Source: Mesorhizobium neociceri (GTDB lineage: Bacteria > Pseudomonadota > Alphaproteobacteria > Rhizobiales > Rhizobiaceae). Taken from it: a stretch of 64,000 nt of DNA. The first letter of the stretch is position 1, and each line of letters begins with the position of its first letter. The notes under the pieces were generated by a model. It searched no databases, was not told where the DNA came from, and saw only the letters and a program-made list of their open reading frames with translations. The stretch lies in contig NZ_JACDTY010000014.1 in the NCBI RefSeq assembly GCF_013520985.1, positions 1-64,000 of the forward strand, in the 5' to 3' direction. The translations under genes were made by a program, and so were the position numbers. Positions 8,301-16,960 of this stretch are shown piece after piece.

Positions 8301-10051
8301 CTGTCCAGGATTGATGTCAGGGCTTTGCGCAGATCCGCTGTCGGATCGTCGCTGATCGCATCCTTGCGCCAGCCGACATGCTGGTCCGGTCGCACCAAAA
8401 GCACGCCGCTGTCGCGGATTTCGCGGGCGCGCGCCCAGTCGCCGGAGAAATCCTGCCAGGGCTGGCGCGGGCCGACGAGATGGCTTGCAATGTCGATGCC
8501 CAGTTCCTTGCCGACTGTCTTGGCGGCATCAAGCCAGCCCTGGCCGCCAATGCCGGTCAGCACGGTAAATTTGCCATGGCCGGTCAGGTCGAGCGTCGAG
8601 ACCTTGTCGCCCTTGTCAGAATGCACCCAGACATGCGGCAACCGGGCGCCTGGCCAACTCGTGGGCTGATGGTGCAACTCGGCATCCTTCGCGAAGGCCG
8701 GCTCCTTCTGGCCGTCGGTGATGATGGCGTTCGAGATATAGCGCTGGTTCATCTCGACGCCATGGGCGTCGAATTCATAAACCTTGGCGGCGATGGTCTC
8801 GCGGATTTTTGCCCGCTGCGCCTCGGCCGCCGGCGTGTTGTCGCAGCGCGCGTCCATGTTCGACTGCATCTTCACCGGGTCGATGGAATCGAGCAGGCCG
8901 AGCGCCTTGAAGATCGGGCCGAATTCCTCGATCGACTTGTTGGCGCGGGTGACGATCTGTTTGGCCACAGGCGCGCGTTCCTGCGAATAGCTGTCGAGCA
9001 GTTTTGGGCCGGCCTTGCCATTGATGACATGGGCGAGCTTCCAGGCGAGGTTGAACCCGTCCTGGATCGAGGTGTTGGATCCCAGCCCATTCGATGGCGG
9101 ATGGCGATGGATGGCATCGCCCATGCAAAACACACGGCCCTTGGAGGTCTGCGTGGCGTACATGTTGTTGACGGTCCAGGTCGACACCGACTGGACCTCG
9201 ATTTCGAGGTCGGGATCGCCGACCAGGTCGCGCGCGACCTTTTTGGCGAAGGCATCGTCCACCTTGGGGGCCGGCTGGTTGATGTCGTAGCCCCAGACGA
9301 TCAGCCACTCGTTCCATGGCCGGATCATGCGCACCAGGCCCATGCCGATGCCGCCGACATCGGCGCCCGGCTGCACCACCCAGTAGAGCACCGACGGGCG
9401 GTGGGCGACGTATCTCGACAGGTCCGCCCTAAACAGGATGTTCATCGAGCCGCCGACGCCCATCTTGCCCTCGAAGGGCAGGCCCGCATGTTCGGCGACC
9501 AGCGAATTGCCGCCGTCGGCGCCGACCAGATACTTTGAGCGGATGGTGATGTCCTTGCCGGTCAGCCGATCGCGGCAGGTCGTCGTGACGCCGTCGGCAT
9601 CCTGCACATGCGAGAGATACTCCATCGACATGCGCGATTGCGTGCCGCGCGAACACGCCGTCTTGAACAGCAGCGGCTCCATGAAGGTCTGCGGCAAATC
9701 GTTCATGTGCGCGGGCGAGGAGAGTAGATGTTCGGCGCGGGACAGCGGGTGCTTGCCCCAGCTGCGCATGCGGCCGATCTCCTCGCCGGCAAGCGAGGTG
9801 CAGAACACGTTTTCGCCCATCAGATCCTGTTCGGTGGCGTGCATATAGGCCTCGTCCTCGACATCCCTGCCGAGGTCGCGCAGCACCTCCATGGTGCGCT
9901 GGTTGGTGATGTGGGCGCGCGGCGTCGCCGCCAGCCAGCGATACCGGTTGATGACCATGTTCTCGACACCATAGGTCGAAAGCAGCGCCGCGGTGGCCGA
10001 GCCGGCCGGCCCGGTGCCGATGGTCAGCACGTCGGTAGAAATGTCAGCCAT
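8297..10051 (-). CDS. FAD-dependent aromatic monooxygenase (PheA/TfdB family), probable resorcinol-type hydroxylase
   Basis: Flavoprotein of 584 aa that hydroxylates a phenolic ring using NAD(P)H. The N-terminal FAD fold shows GTGPAGSATAALL (residues 12-24), a GADGGNSLV block near 175-185 and the C-terminal FAD motif GDAIHRHPPSNGLGSN with the following DGFNLAWKLA helix. The last 150 residues form the thioredoxin-like domain of this family. Beside two hydroxyquinol dioxygenases and maleylacetate reductase, the likely role is making hydroxyquinol from resorcinol or a related phenol. The start overlaps the end of the livM-like gene by 8 bp. Confidence 0.88.
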   Translation of the reverse strand: MADISTDVLTIGTGPAGSATAALLSTYGVENMVINRYRWLAATPRAHITNQRTMEVLRDLGRDVEDEAYMHATEQDLMGENVFCTSLAGEEIGRMRSWGKHPLSRAEHLLSSPAHMNDLPQTFMEPLLFKTACSRGTQSRMSMEYLSHVQDADGVTTTCRDRLTGKDITIRSKYLVGADGGNSLVAEHAGLPFEGKMGVGGSMNILFRADLSRYVAHRPSVLYWVVQPGADVGGIGMGLVRMIRPWNEWLIVWGYDINQPAPKVDDAFAKKVARDLVGDPDLEIEVQSVSTWTVNNMYATQTSKGRVFCMGDAIHRHPPSNGLGSNTSIQDGFNLAWKLAHVINGKAGPKLLDSYSQERAPVAKQIVTRANKSIEEFGPIFKALGLLDSIDPVKMQSNMDARCDNTPAAEAQRAKIRETIAAKVYEFDAHGVEMNQRYISNAIITDGQKEPAFAKDAELHHQPTSWPGARLPHVWVHSDKGDKVSTLDLTGHGKFTVLTGIGGQGWLDAAKTVGKELGIDIASHLVGPRQPWQDFSGDWARAREIRDSGVLLVRPDQHVGWRKDAISDDPTADLRKALTSILDR

Positions 10052-11132
10052 GCGGCCCTCCCTTTTTGCTTGATGGTACTGGTCCGCCGGTCAATCGGCG
10101 GCGGACCGGAAAAAGCTGGATGCCGGTGCGCTCGGCAAACAGGCCCCACAGGCCGCGCGGCGCAAACAGCATGATGACGATGCCGATCAGTCCAAGGATC
10201 AGCAGATACCAGGAGCCGTAGTCGGCGAGCAGGTTCTGCAGGATGTAGAAGACGATGACGCCGACGATCGGCCCTTCGATGGTGCCGATGCCGCCGATGA
10301 CGACGATGAAGATGACATAGGCCGTCCAGTCGACGACGGAGAAAGCGGCGTCGGGTGAAATGCGAGCCTTCTGTACATAAATCAGCGCGCCGCAGAGGCC
10401 GGTACCGAAGGCGGCAGCGAGATAGACCAAGGTCTTCATGCGGCGGGCGTCGACGCCGACAGAGCGCGCCGCTTCCTGGTTGTCGCGCACGGCGGCGAGC
10501 CCCAGTCCTTGCTTCGAGCGCAGCAGCCGATAGACGAGGCCGATCGTGGCGATGGCAAGCAGCAGCGCCAGCCAGTAGGTCAGGATATCGCCGGCGCCCG
10601 AGGATTTGACGCCGAAGAGATCGCCGACCAGTTTCAGCGCCGGCATGTCGCGGGTCGCTTCGCGCGGCAAAGAGGTGCCGGTGCCGCCGCCCAGCATCTT
10701 CCATTGCGCCAGCGCCAGCCGTACCACTTCGGCGATGACCCAGCTGCCGATGGCGAAATAGGCGCCCTGCAGGCGAAACAGGAAGAAGGCGGTCGGGACG
10801 GCGAGCAAGGCGCTTGCAATGCCGGCAAGCAGGATAGCGATCAGCGGGTCGAGCCCGCCAAGGATGACGAGAGCGAACATGGCGTAGGCGCCGAAACCGA
10901 CAAAGGCCTGCTGTCCCACCGAGACCAGTCCGGCATAGCCGGCGAGCAGGTTCCAGTTCTGCGCCAGCACCAGCATGGTGAGGATGAAGAACAGATCCTG
11001 CTGCACGCTGCGCGAGGCAAAGAGCGGCGCGGCGAAGGCGAGCACGATGATGAGCCCGGCGACGATGGCGAAGGTCGCCGACGCCTTGGTCTTGGTTTCG
11101 ACTCTCCAGAGTGTGACGGCGGTGTCGGTCAT
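10044..11132 (-). CDS. livM: branched-chain-type ABC transporter permease (LivM-like)
   Basis: Inner-membrane permease of 362 aa. Around nine hydrophobic segments are visible and the LivM hallmark block NLLAGYAGLVSVGQQAFVGF lies near residues 57-76, with GGIGTIEGPIVG near 265-276. The start at MTDTAV was chosen because upstream codons lie within the palindromic repeat and encode a tryptophan/arginine-rich tail not seen in the family. In an aromatic degradation operon the cargo is more likely an aromatic acid or phenol than an amino acid; this is inference from context. Confidence 0.88.
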   Translation of the reverse strand: MTDTAVTLWRVETKTKASATFAIVAGLIIVLAFAAPLFASRSVQQDLFFILTMLVLAQNWNLLAGYAGLVSVGQQAFVGFGAYAMFALVILGGLDPLIAILLAGIASALLAVPTAFFLFRLQGAYFAIGSWVIAEVVRLALAQWKMLGGGTGTSLPREATRDMPALKLVGDLFGVKSSGAGDILTYWLALLLAIATIGLVYRLLRSKQGLGLAAVRDNQEAARSVGVDARRMKTLVYLAAAFGTGLCGALIYVQKARISPDAAFSVVDWTAYVIFIVVIGGIGTIEGPIVGVIVFYILQNLLADYGSWYLLILGLIGIVIMLFAPRGLWGLFAERTGIQLFPVRRRLTGGPVPSSKKGGPHG

Positions 11133-11142
11133 GCGCACGCTC

Positions 11143-11313
11143 GCATTCCTTCGCGCCCCCCTCTGTCCTGCCGGACATCTCCCCCACACGGGGGGAGATT
11201 GGCAGTTCCAGCCCAGGCGCTCATCTTGCGACGGTGAAGGTTGGCGAAAGCAGAGGCGAGAGCACAATCTCCCCCCTCGCGGGGGAGATGTCCGGCAGGA
11301 CAGAGGGGGGCGC
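11143..11313. repeat. paired inverted palindromic repeat, family B, inside the aromatic operon
   Basis: Arms at about 11143-11200 and 11267-11313 are inverted copies of a sequence with a hairpin core (ATCTCCCCC..GGGGGAGAT) and a tail CGCCCCCCTCTGTCCTGCCGG, the first extended by GCATTCCTTCG. The hairpin ends face each other, unlike the other pairs in the window, where tails face inward. It fills most of the 207-bp gap between livM and livH in an otherwise gapless operon. Confidence 0.85.
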
Positions 11314-11339
11314 CGTAGAGCACAATCATTGCCCGCCTC

Positions 11340-12203
11340 CTAATCCACCGCCCGCGGAAACAGCCCGCGCGGCCTGACCAGCAGCACCAGCAGGAAAGCC
11401 AGATGCCCGGCCAGGATCTGCCATTCCGGGTTGATGGCGGCGCCAAAGGTCTGGGCGATGCCGATGACGATGCCACCGGCAAGGGTGCCCCACAGCGAAC
11501 CGAGGCCGCCTATGATGACCGCCTCAAAGGCGTAGATCAGCCGCGCCGGTCCGATGGTCGGATCGAAATTGGCGCGCGTGCCGAGATAGAGAGCGGCGAT
11601 GGTCACCACCACCATGGCGATACCGGTGGCGGTGGCAAAAATCCGCTTCGGCTGAATGCCCATCAGCCCGGCCGTGACCGGATCGTCGGAGGTGGCGCGA
11701 AAGGCGCGGCCGAGCGAGGTACGATAGAACAGCTGGTTCAGCCCGATGATCACGGCGATGGCCGAGGCCAGGGTCAACAGCGGCATGACGCCGACACTGA
11801 TCGGGCCTAGCGCAACCGAGGCCGATTCCAATCCACCAATGGAGATGCGCCGGCTGTCGGCGGAAAAGCCTTCGAGCAGGCCATTCTGGATGACGATCGA
11901 CAGGCCGAAGGTGACCAGCAGCGGCGGCAGGATATCGGTGCCCAGCGTCCGGTTGAGCAGGAAGAACTGCAGCGCCCAGCCGATGGCGAACATCGCAGGC
12001 ATCGCCACCAGGGCTGCCGCGAACGGATTGAGCCCGAGCGCCGAGACCAGCATCAGGATCAGGAAGGCGGCGAGCACGATGAGGTCGCCATGCGCCAGGT
12101 TGACCAGCCGCATGATGCCGAAGACAAGGCTCAACCCCGCCGCGAAGAGCGCGTAGAGCCCGCCGAGCAGAATGCCCTGGATGATGGTGTCGAGCCACGC
12201 CAT
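11340..12203 (-). CDS. livH: branched-chain-type ABC transporter permease (LivH-like)
   Basis: Inner-membrane permease of 287 aa pairing with the LivM-like subunit. The family block GGLYALFAAGLSLVFGIMRLVNLAHGDLIVL lies near residues 13-43 and EAVIIGGLGSLWGTLAGG near 235-255. The ATG at MAWLDT lies 1 bp after the stop of the upstream ATPase gene, giving tight coupling and deciding the start. The downstream neighbour is separated by a repeat pair. Substrate is inferred to be an aromatic growth substrate. Confidence 0.9.
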   Translation of the reverse strand: MAWLDTIIQGILLGGLYALFAAGLSLVFGIMRLVNLAHGDLIVLAAFLILMLVSALGLNPFAAALVAMPAMFAIGWALQFFLLNRTLGTDILPPLLVTFGLSIVIQNGLLEGFSADSRRISIGGLESASVALGPISVGVMPLLTLASAIAVIIGLNQLFYRTSLGRAFRATSDDPVTAGLMGIQPKRIFATATGIAMVVVTIAALYLGTRANFDPTIGPARLIYAFEAVIIGGLGSLWGTLAGGIVIGIAQTFGAAINPEWQILAGHLAFLLVLLVRPRGLFPRAVD

Positions 12204-12204
12204 G

Positions 12205-12909
12205 TCAGGCCACCCCGAAATAGGCGCCGTGAATCTTTTCACGCGTCAGTACAGCCGGCGTGCCCGACAGCGTGATCCGCCCTTCCATCATGCAGTAGAC
12301 GCGGTCGGCGACCTTCAGCGCCTGGCCGATGTCCTGCTCGACCACGACGATCGAGGCGCCGGCTTGGCGGATGCGCGGAAAGGCGGCGTAGATATCCCTG
12401 ATCACGACCGGCGCCAGGCCAAGGCTGATCTCGTCGCACAGAAGCACACGCGGATTGGACATCAGCGCCCGGCCGATCGCCACCATCTGCTGCTGGCCGC
12501 CGGACAGCGCCGTGCCCGGATTGTGGCGTCTCTCCTTCAGGATCGGGAAGAGATCGTAGACGGTGTCGAGGCGCCAATATCCCTCGACCGCGCGGCCATA
12601 GCGGCCAATGAGCAGGTTCTCCTCGACGCTGAGCGAGGGGAAGAGTTTGCGCCCTTCCGGCACCATGGCAATGCCGCGCGCAACGATGTCGGGCGCGGGC
12701 AGGGCGCCGATCTCCGCGCCGTCGAAGAGCACGGCGTCCGGCAGGTTCGCCAATATGCCCGCAATCGAGCGCATCAGCGTCGTCTTGCCGGCGCCATTGG
12801 CGCCGATGATCGCGATGGTCTCACCTTGGTCGAGCGCGATGTCGACGCCGAACAGCGCCTGGAAATCGCCATAGCGCGCGGTGAGATTTTTGGTCTCGAG
12901 CAGCGCCAT
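12205..12909 (-). CDS. livF: branched-chain-type ABC transporter ATP-binding protein (LivF-like)
   Basis: Cytoplasmic ATPase of 234 aa. Walker A GANGAGKTTLM lies at about 36-46, the LivF-typical VPEGRKLFPSLSVEENL near 92-108, signature LSGGQQQMVAIGRAL, and Walker B VLLCDEISLGLAP. The Walker B Asp-Glu pair is intact. It overlaps the LivG-like gene by 1 bp, the normal LivG-LivF arrangement. Confidence 0.92.
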   Translation of the reverse strand: MALLETKNLTARYGDFQALFGVDIALDQGETIAIIGANGAGKTTLMRSIAGILANLPDAVLFDGAEIGALPAPDIVARGIAMVPEGRKLFPSLSVEENLLIGRYGRAVEGYWRLDTVYDLFPILKERRHNPGTALSGGQQQMVAIGRALMSNPRVLLCDEISLGLAPVVIRDIYAAFPRIRQAGASIVVVEQDIGQALKVADRVYCMMEGRITLSGTPAVLTREKIHGAYFGVA

Positions 12910-13628
12910 CAGACTTCGATCCCGAGATAGATCTCGCGGACCTCATGCGACGCCATGACGGCATCCGGCGCGCCCATGCCGATGATCTTGCCAAAGTTCA
13001 GAACCAGCAGCCGCTCGACCACCGAGTTCAGCGCATGCAGCACATGCTCGATCCAGATGATCGACATGCCGCCTTTGTGGATGCCTCTGATGGTGTCGAC
13101 CAGCATGCCGCATTCGCCTTCGGTCAAGCCGCCGGCGATCTCGTCCAGCAGCAGCAGTCTTGGTTCGGTCGCCAGGGCGCGGGCAAGTTCCAGCCGCTTG
13201 CGCTGCAAGAGGCTCAAGCCGCCGGCGGGATGGTTGGCACGGTCGATCAGCCCGGTCTCGACCAGGATCTCGGCGCAGCGCTCGCTAACCTCGGCTTCGG
13301 TCTTGCGCGCCCCGAAGGCGCCGGCGACCAGCAGGTTTTCGAACACGGTCAGTTTCTCGAAAGGCTGCGGAATCTGGAACGACCGGCCGACGCCGGCAAG
13401 GCAGCGCTGCATCGGCGGCAGTCTCGTCACGTCGTGGCCATCGAAGGTGATGGCGCCGGCATCGGCCGAAATGTTGCCGGTGATCAGGTTGAACAGCGTC
13501 GATTTGCCGGCGCCATTCGGGCCGATAATGCCAAGCGCCTCGCCCTCGCCAAGCTCGAACGAAACCGCGTCGGCGACCGTGAGGGCGCCGAAGCGTTTCG
13601 AGACATTGGCGAGCGCGAGGATAGGCAT
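12909..13628 (-). CDS. livG: branched-chain-type ABC transporter ATP-binding protein (LivG-like)
   Basis: Cytoplasmic ATPase of 239 aa, partner of LivF. Walker A GPNGAGKSTLFN (about 36-47), the LivG-type GRSFQIPQPFEKLTVFENLLVA near 81-103, signature region GGLSLLQRKRLELARAL (the canonical LSGGQ is replaced by LSLLQRK, as is common in LivG proteins) and Walker B LLLLDEIAGGLTEGE are present. It follows the binding-protein gene by 3 bp. Confidence 0.9.
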   Translation of the reverse strand: MPILALANVSKRFGALTVADAVSFELGEGEALGIIGPNGAGKSTLFNLITGNISADAGAITFDGHDVTRLPPMQRCLAGVGRSFQIPQPFEKLTVFENLLVAGAFGARKTEAEVSERCAEILVETGLIDRANHPAGGLSLLQRKRLELARALATEPRLLLLDEIAGGLTEGECGMLVDTIRGIHKGGMSIIWIEHVLHALNSVVERLLVLNFGKIIGMGAPDAVMASHEVREIYLGIEV

Positions 13629-13631
13629 GGC

Positions 13632-14912
13632 CTAGGCAATCGCTTCCATCGTCCCGCCGGTAGGAATGTTCGGCGCGGTCTTGTTGTCGGTGATGACGAG
13701 ATCGTAGCCGCCGCCATCCTTCAGCCGCCACTGGCCGCCGACCAGCGGCGTCTTGGCAATGTTCTTGGCGGCGAAGGGCGGCAGGTTGGCGCCGTCCCAG
13801 GCGATCGGTCCGACCACTGTGTCGAGCTTGGTCGCGGCGATCGCCGCCGCCACCTTGTCGCCGTCGCCGGGTTCACCGGCCCGCTTCATGACATCGACGG
13901 CGATCTCGAACAGCGCATGGACAAAGCCGATCGGCTGCGTCCATTGCCGGCCGGTGGCTTTGGTGAAGCCTTCGGCGACCTGCGCCGAGCTTTCGCCGGT
14001 CAGCGATGATTTGAACGGATGGTTCGGCGTCCACCAGACTTCCGACGACAGATTGTGGCCGGACTTGCCGAGCGCCTCGACCGACTGTGGGAACAGAAGC
14101 GCCTTGCCGATCGACGCCACCTTGGGCGCAAAACCCTGCTGCTTGGCCTGGTTCCAGAAGGTGGTGAAATCGGGCGGGATCATCACGCCGGTGATGATCT
14201 CGCAGGACGCACCCTTGAAGGCGTTGATCTGCGCCGAAAAGTCATCGGTCAGGTTCTGGTAGCGGCCGGTGTCGGTCAGCCCGTAGCCGCCCTTGGCCAG
14301 CACCGGCGGGAAGCCGACCGTGCCGTCGCCCCAGGCGTTGCCGTCGCCGTCATTGGGGAACAGGCCGCCGACCTTTTTGTTGGTCTCGACCTGCGCCCAC
14401 ATGTTGGTGAAGACGGCAATGACGTCCTCCAGCCCCCAGAAGAAATGGTAGGCGTAATTGAATGGCTTCCACGAGGCGGGGTCGCCGGGATTGCCTTGCT
14501 GGCCGATGAACCAGGGCTGCCACGGCGCCACGGTCGACAGGCACGGCACTTCCTCCGCCTCGCAGGTTGTGGCGACCGGATTGGTGGTCTCCGGCGTCGA
14601 GGCGACAAGCATCAAATTGACCTTGTCGTTGACGATCAGTTCCTTGGCGACTTCCGCCGCGCGGTTGGGATTGGACTGGCTGTCCTTGACCACGACCTCA
14701 TAGTTGAGGCCGGCGGCCTTGGTGGCGGCGAGAAAGCCGTCGATGATGAATTTATCGGCCTCGGCGAAGGCGGCCAGCGGGCCGGATTGCGGGCTGACAT
14801 AGCCGAGCTTGATCGGTGCATTCTGGGCGATCGCCGGCATGGCGATGCCCGATGTGCCGGCGAGCAAGCCGGTGGCGGCTGTGTTGCGGATGAATTCGCG
14901 TCTGGTAATCAT
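13632..14912 (-). CDS. ABC transporter substrate-binding protein, Peripla_BP_6 type, with Tat signal
   Basis: Periplasmic receptor of 426 aa for the Liv-type importer. The N-terminus MITRREFIRNTAATGLL has a twin-arginine motif and a hydrophobic stretch ending near MPAIAQNA, so Tat export of a folded protein is likely. The mature part starts IKLGYVSPQSGPLAAFAEAD, typical of the LivJ/AmiC-like fold. The ligand is unknown; operon context suggests an aromatic compound. It lies 22 bp after the maleylacetate reductase gene in the transcribed direction. Confidence 0.9.
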   Translation of the reverse strand: MITRREFIRNTAATGLLAGTSGIAMPAIAQNAPIKLGYVSPQSGPLAAFAEADKFIIDGFLAATKAAGLNYEVVVKDSQSNPNRAAEVAKELIVNDKVNLMLVASTPETTNPVATTCEAEEVPCLSTVAPWQPWFIGQQGNPGDPASWKPFNYAYHFFWGLEDVIAVFTNMWAQVETNKKVGGLFPNDGDGNAWGDGTVGFPPVLAKGGYGLTDTGRYQNLTDDFSAQINAFKGASCEIITGVMIPPDFTTFWNQAKQQGFAPKVASIGKALLFPQSVEALGKSGHNLSSEVWWTPNHPFKSSLTGESSAQVAEGFTKATGRQWTQPIGFVHALFEIAVDVMKRAGEPGDGDKVAAAIAATKLDTVVGPIAWDGANLPPFAAKNIAKTPLVGGQWRLKDGGGYDLVITDNKTAPNIPTGGTMEAIA

Positions 14913-14934
14913 TTTTGTTCCTCCCTTGTTGCCG

Positions 14935-15996
14935 TCAGTTCTGCGGACGTCTTCCCTCCCACGCGTCCTGCAACAGGGCGCGGATTGCGGCGCGATCGAA
15001 AGGCCGCGGATTCCAGTATGGGTTCTTGGTCGCGATCTCGGCGGCGCGGTCGAGATCGCTCTGTTTGAGACCGAGCTCTTTCAGTGTCAGCGGCGCGCTA
15101 ACGGACTTCGCGAAATCATGCAGACCGCCGCCGGCGCTGCCGCCAAAAATGTCGGCGACAGGCTTGAGCAGGTCGGGCACGGCGACGGCGTTGAAGCCGA
15201 TCGTGTGCGGCAGCATCACCGCATGCGTCTCCGCATGCGGCATGTCGAAGGAGCCGCCCAGCGTGTGGCAGATCTTGTGGTGCAGCGCCATGCCGACGGT
15301 GCCAAGCACGGTGCCACACAGCCAGGCGCCGTAGAGCGCATCGCCACGCGCGTCGAGATTTTTCGGCTCCTTGATCAACACCGGCAGCGCCGCCTTCAGC
15401 GCACGCAGCCCTTCGGTCGCCATCAAGGTCGAAATCGGATTGCGGTCCCGCGCGTAGAGCGCTTCCGCCGCGTGCGCCATGGCATTGAGGCCAGAGGTGA
15501 CGGACATCGCCACCGGCAGGCCGATGGTCAGTTCCGGATCGTAGATCACCACTTCCGGCAGGATCTTTGCGTCACGCACCGTGGTCTTTTCGCCGTTCTC
15601 GGTCTGGCCGAGGATCGGCGTCACTTCGGAGCCGGCATAGGTGGTCGGGATGACGATCTGCGGCAGGTCGGTGCGATAGGCGATTGCCTTGCCCAGCCCC
15701 GTGGTCGAGCCGCCGCCGAGCGCAACGACGCAGTCGGCTTTGACCTCTTGCGCCTTGCTCATGGCTGCTTCGGTGACCTCGACCGGCGTGTGCATGGCGG
15801 CGCCTGAAAACGTCCCCGCCGCCAGCGGTCCAAGCCTCTTCGCCAGCGCTTCGCCATCGGCCGCCTGGTGCGGTGTCGACAACACCAGCGCGCGCTTGCA
15901 GCCGAGCTTTTCGATCCAGGTGCCGACCTCGGTCGACGCGCCATTGCCGAAGACGATATGCGCCGGACTGCCGGAATAGGTGAACGTCCTTGTCAT
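14935..15996 (-). CDS. maleylacetate reductase, iron-containing alcohol dehydrogenase family
   Basis: Cytoplasmic NAD(P)H-dependent enzyme of 353 aa reducing maleylacetate to 3-oxoadipate, the step after hydroxyquinol ring cleavage. It shows the nucleotide-binding block VALGGGSTTGLGKAIA (about 91-106), PTTYAGSEVT, and the metal/active-site region MALHHKICHTLGGSFDMPHAETHAVMLPH near 230-258. The start MTRTFTY was chosen because it overlaps the stop of the preceding dioxygenase gene by 4 bp. Family assignment is firm; specificity follows from the neighbours. Confidence 0.9.
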   Translation of the reverse strand: MTRTFTYSGSPAHIVFGNGASTEVGTWIEKLGCKRALVLSTPHQAADGEALAKRLGPLAAGTFSGAAMHTPVEVTEAAMSKAQEVKADCVVALGGGSTTGLGKAIAYRTDLPQIVIPTTYAGSEVTPILGQTENGEKTTVRDAKILPEVVIYDPELTIGLPVAMSVTSGLNAMAHAAEALYARDRNPISTLMATEGLRALKAALPVLIKEPKNLDARGDALYGAWLCGTVLGTVGMALHHKICHTLGGSFDMPHAETHAVMLPHTIGFNAVAVPDLLKPVADIFGGSAGGGLHDFAKSVSAPLTLKELGLKQSDLDRAAEIATKNPYWNPRPFDRAAIRALLQDAWEGRRPQN

Positions 15997-16868
15997 GCCG
16001 CCCGGCTCCCCTTGCGCGCCATCACCATGACGAAGCCAAAATCGAGCGACCAGCTCTCGCCACCTTTGCCTGCGGTGCACTTGAAATCGCCGACCAGTTC
16101 CGGCTTGACGCCGAACAGCGCATCTTCGTCGAGGCGCGGATCGCCGCGCTCGAACACTTGCGTCGTCAGCGTCTCGAAATTGTCGGCGCGGATCAGGAAG
16201 TGAATGTGCGACGGTCGGCTGAGCGGATAGTTCAACTGCCCGAGCATCTGTCCGACCGGTCCGTCGTCGGGCACGCCGTAGCCGGCGGGCTTGACGGTTC
16301 GGTAGTTGAAGCAGCCATCCTTGTCGGTGGTGAAGACGCCGCGCAGGTTGAATTCAGGCTGCAGGTCGGGCTGCTGGTTTTCATAAAAGCCTTGCGCGTT
16401 GGCTTGCCACGTCTCGACCGTCGCGCCGGCGATCGGCAATCCGTCGAGGTCGGTTACCCGCCCCGTCACGGTCAGTGGTTTGCCGATACCGTCGAGTGAA
16501 ATGTCGGCGCCGAGAGCCAGCCTTGGGGCATCGGCGCGATAGAAGGGACCGCGTCCGGTGTTGGGTGTCGCGCCGTTCGGGCGGCGGGAGTTGATCTCCT
16601 CGACCAGTGCGGTGACGCCGAGCAGGTCGGACAGCAGGACCCATTCCTGCCGCTTGTCGTCGCTGGCATGGCCGATTTCGGTGAGGAAGGCGATCGCCTG
16701 GCGCCAGTCCGCCGCGGTCGGCCGGGTTTCCCGGACGATCTGGTGGAGATGGTCGACCACGGTCGCCAGAAAGCGCGGCAACGGCCCGGCCTTCGCCTTC
16801 AACAGCCGCTGGGCAACCATCTCCGCGGAGTTGGCCTCGTTGAACGACGGTATGCCGGACTGCGACAT
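15993..16868 (-). CDS. intradiol ring-cleavage dioxygenase, probable hydroxyquinol 1,2-dioxygenase (copy 1)
   Basis: Fe(III) dioxygenase of 291 aa at the head of the nine-gene operon. Iron ligands are complete: Tyr162 (GFYENQ), Tyr197 (GYGVPD), His221 and His223 (PSHIHF). The N-terminal helical domain (residues 12-95) matches that of copy 2 at the distal end of the operon, but overall the two have diverged widely, especially in the linker and C-terminus. Direct translational coupling to maleylacetate reductase makes this the more certain hydroxyquinol enzyme. It is divergent from the LysR gene. Confidence 0.9.
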   Translation of the reverse strand: MSQSGIPSFNEANSAEMVAQRLLKAKAGPLPRFLATVVDHLHQIVRETRPTAADWRQAIAFLTEIGHASDDKRQEWVLLSDLLGVTALVEEINSRRPNGATPNTGRGPFYRADAPRLALGADISLDGIGKPLTVTGRVTDLDGLPIAGATVETWQANAQGFYENQQPDLQPEFNLRGVFTTDKDGCFNYRTVKPAGYGVPDDGPVGQMLGQLNYPLSRPSHIHFLIRADNFETLTTQVFERGDPRLDEDALFGVKPELVGDFKCTAGKGGESWSLDFGFVMVMARKGSRAA

Positions 16869-16960
16869 GTTCCTCCCCGTTTTTCATCTCACGAGGGAAC
16901 ACTAACGCAGGCCAAACACAAAGATGATGATTTCTGCCCGATTTAATATACCATATCGTT
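16869..16960. promoter_or_regulatory. divergent promoter region of the aromatic operon and its LysR gene
   Basis: The 92-bp gap between divergently transcribed genes has an AT-rich stretch TTTAATATACCATATCGTTA just before the LysR start, an imperfect dyad of the sort bound by LysR proteins. The binding site itself is a guess. The LysR ATG has no clear Shine-Dalgarno sequence. Confidence 0.4.

Noticed and set aside
8378-9538. 386-aa open frame on the + strand opposite the flavin monooxygenase
   Set aside because: Antisense of a well-defined FAD enzyme in high-GC DNA; no family pattern.
10024-11187. 387-aa open frame on the - strand overlapping the livM gene in another frame
   Set aside because: Arg/His-rich translation, shadow of the LivM permease, which has family blocks in the other frame.
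12945-14009. 354-aa open frame on the + strand opposite livG and the receptor gene
   Set aside because: Antisense to two clear genes; no domain.
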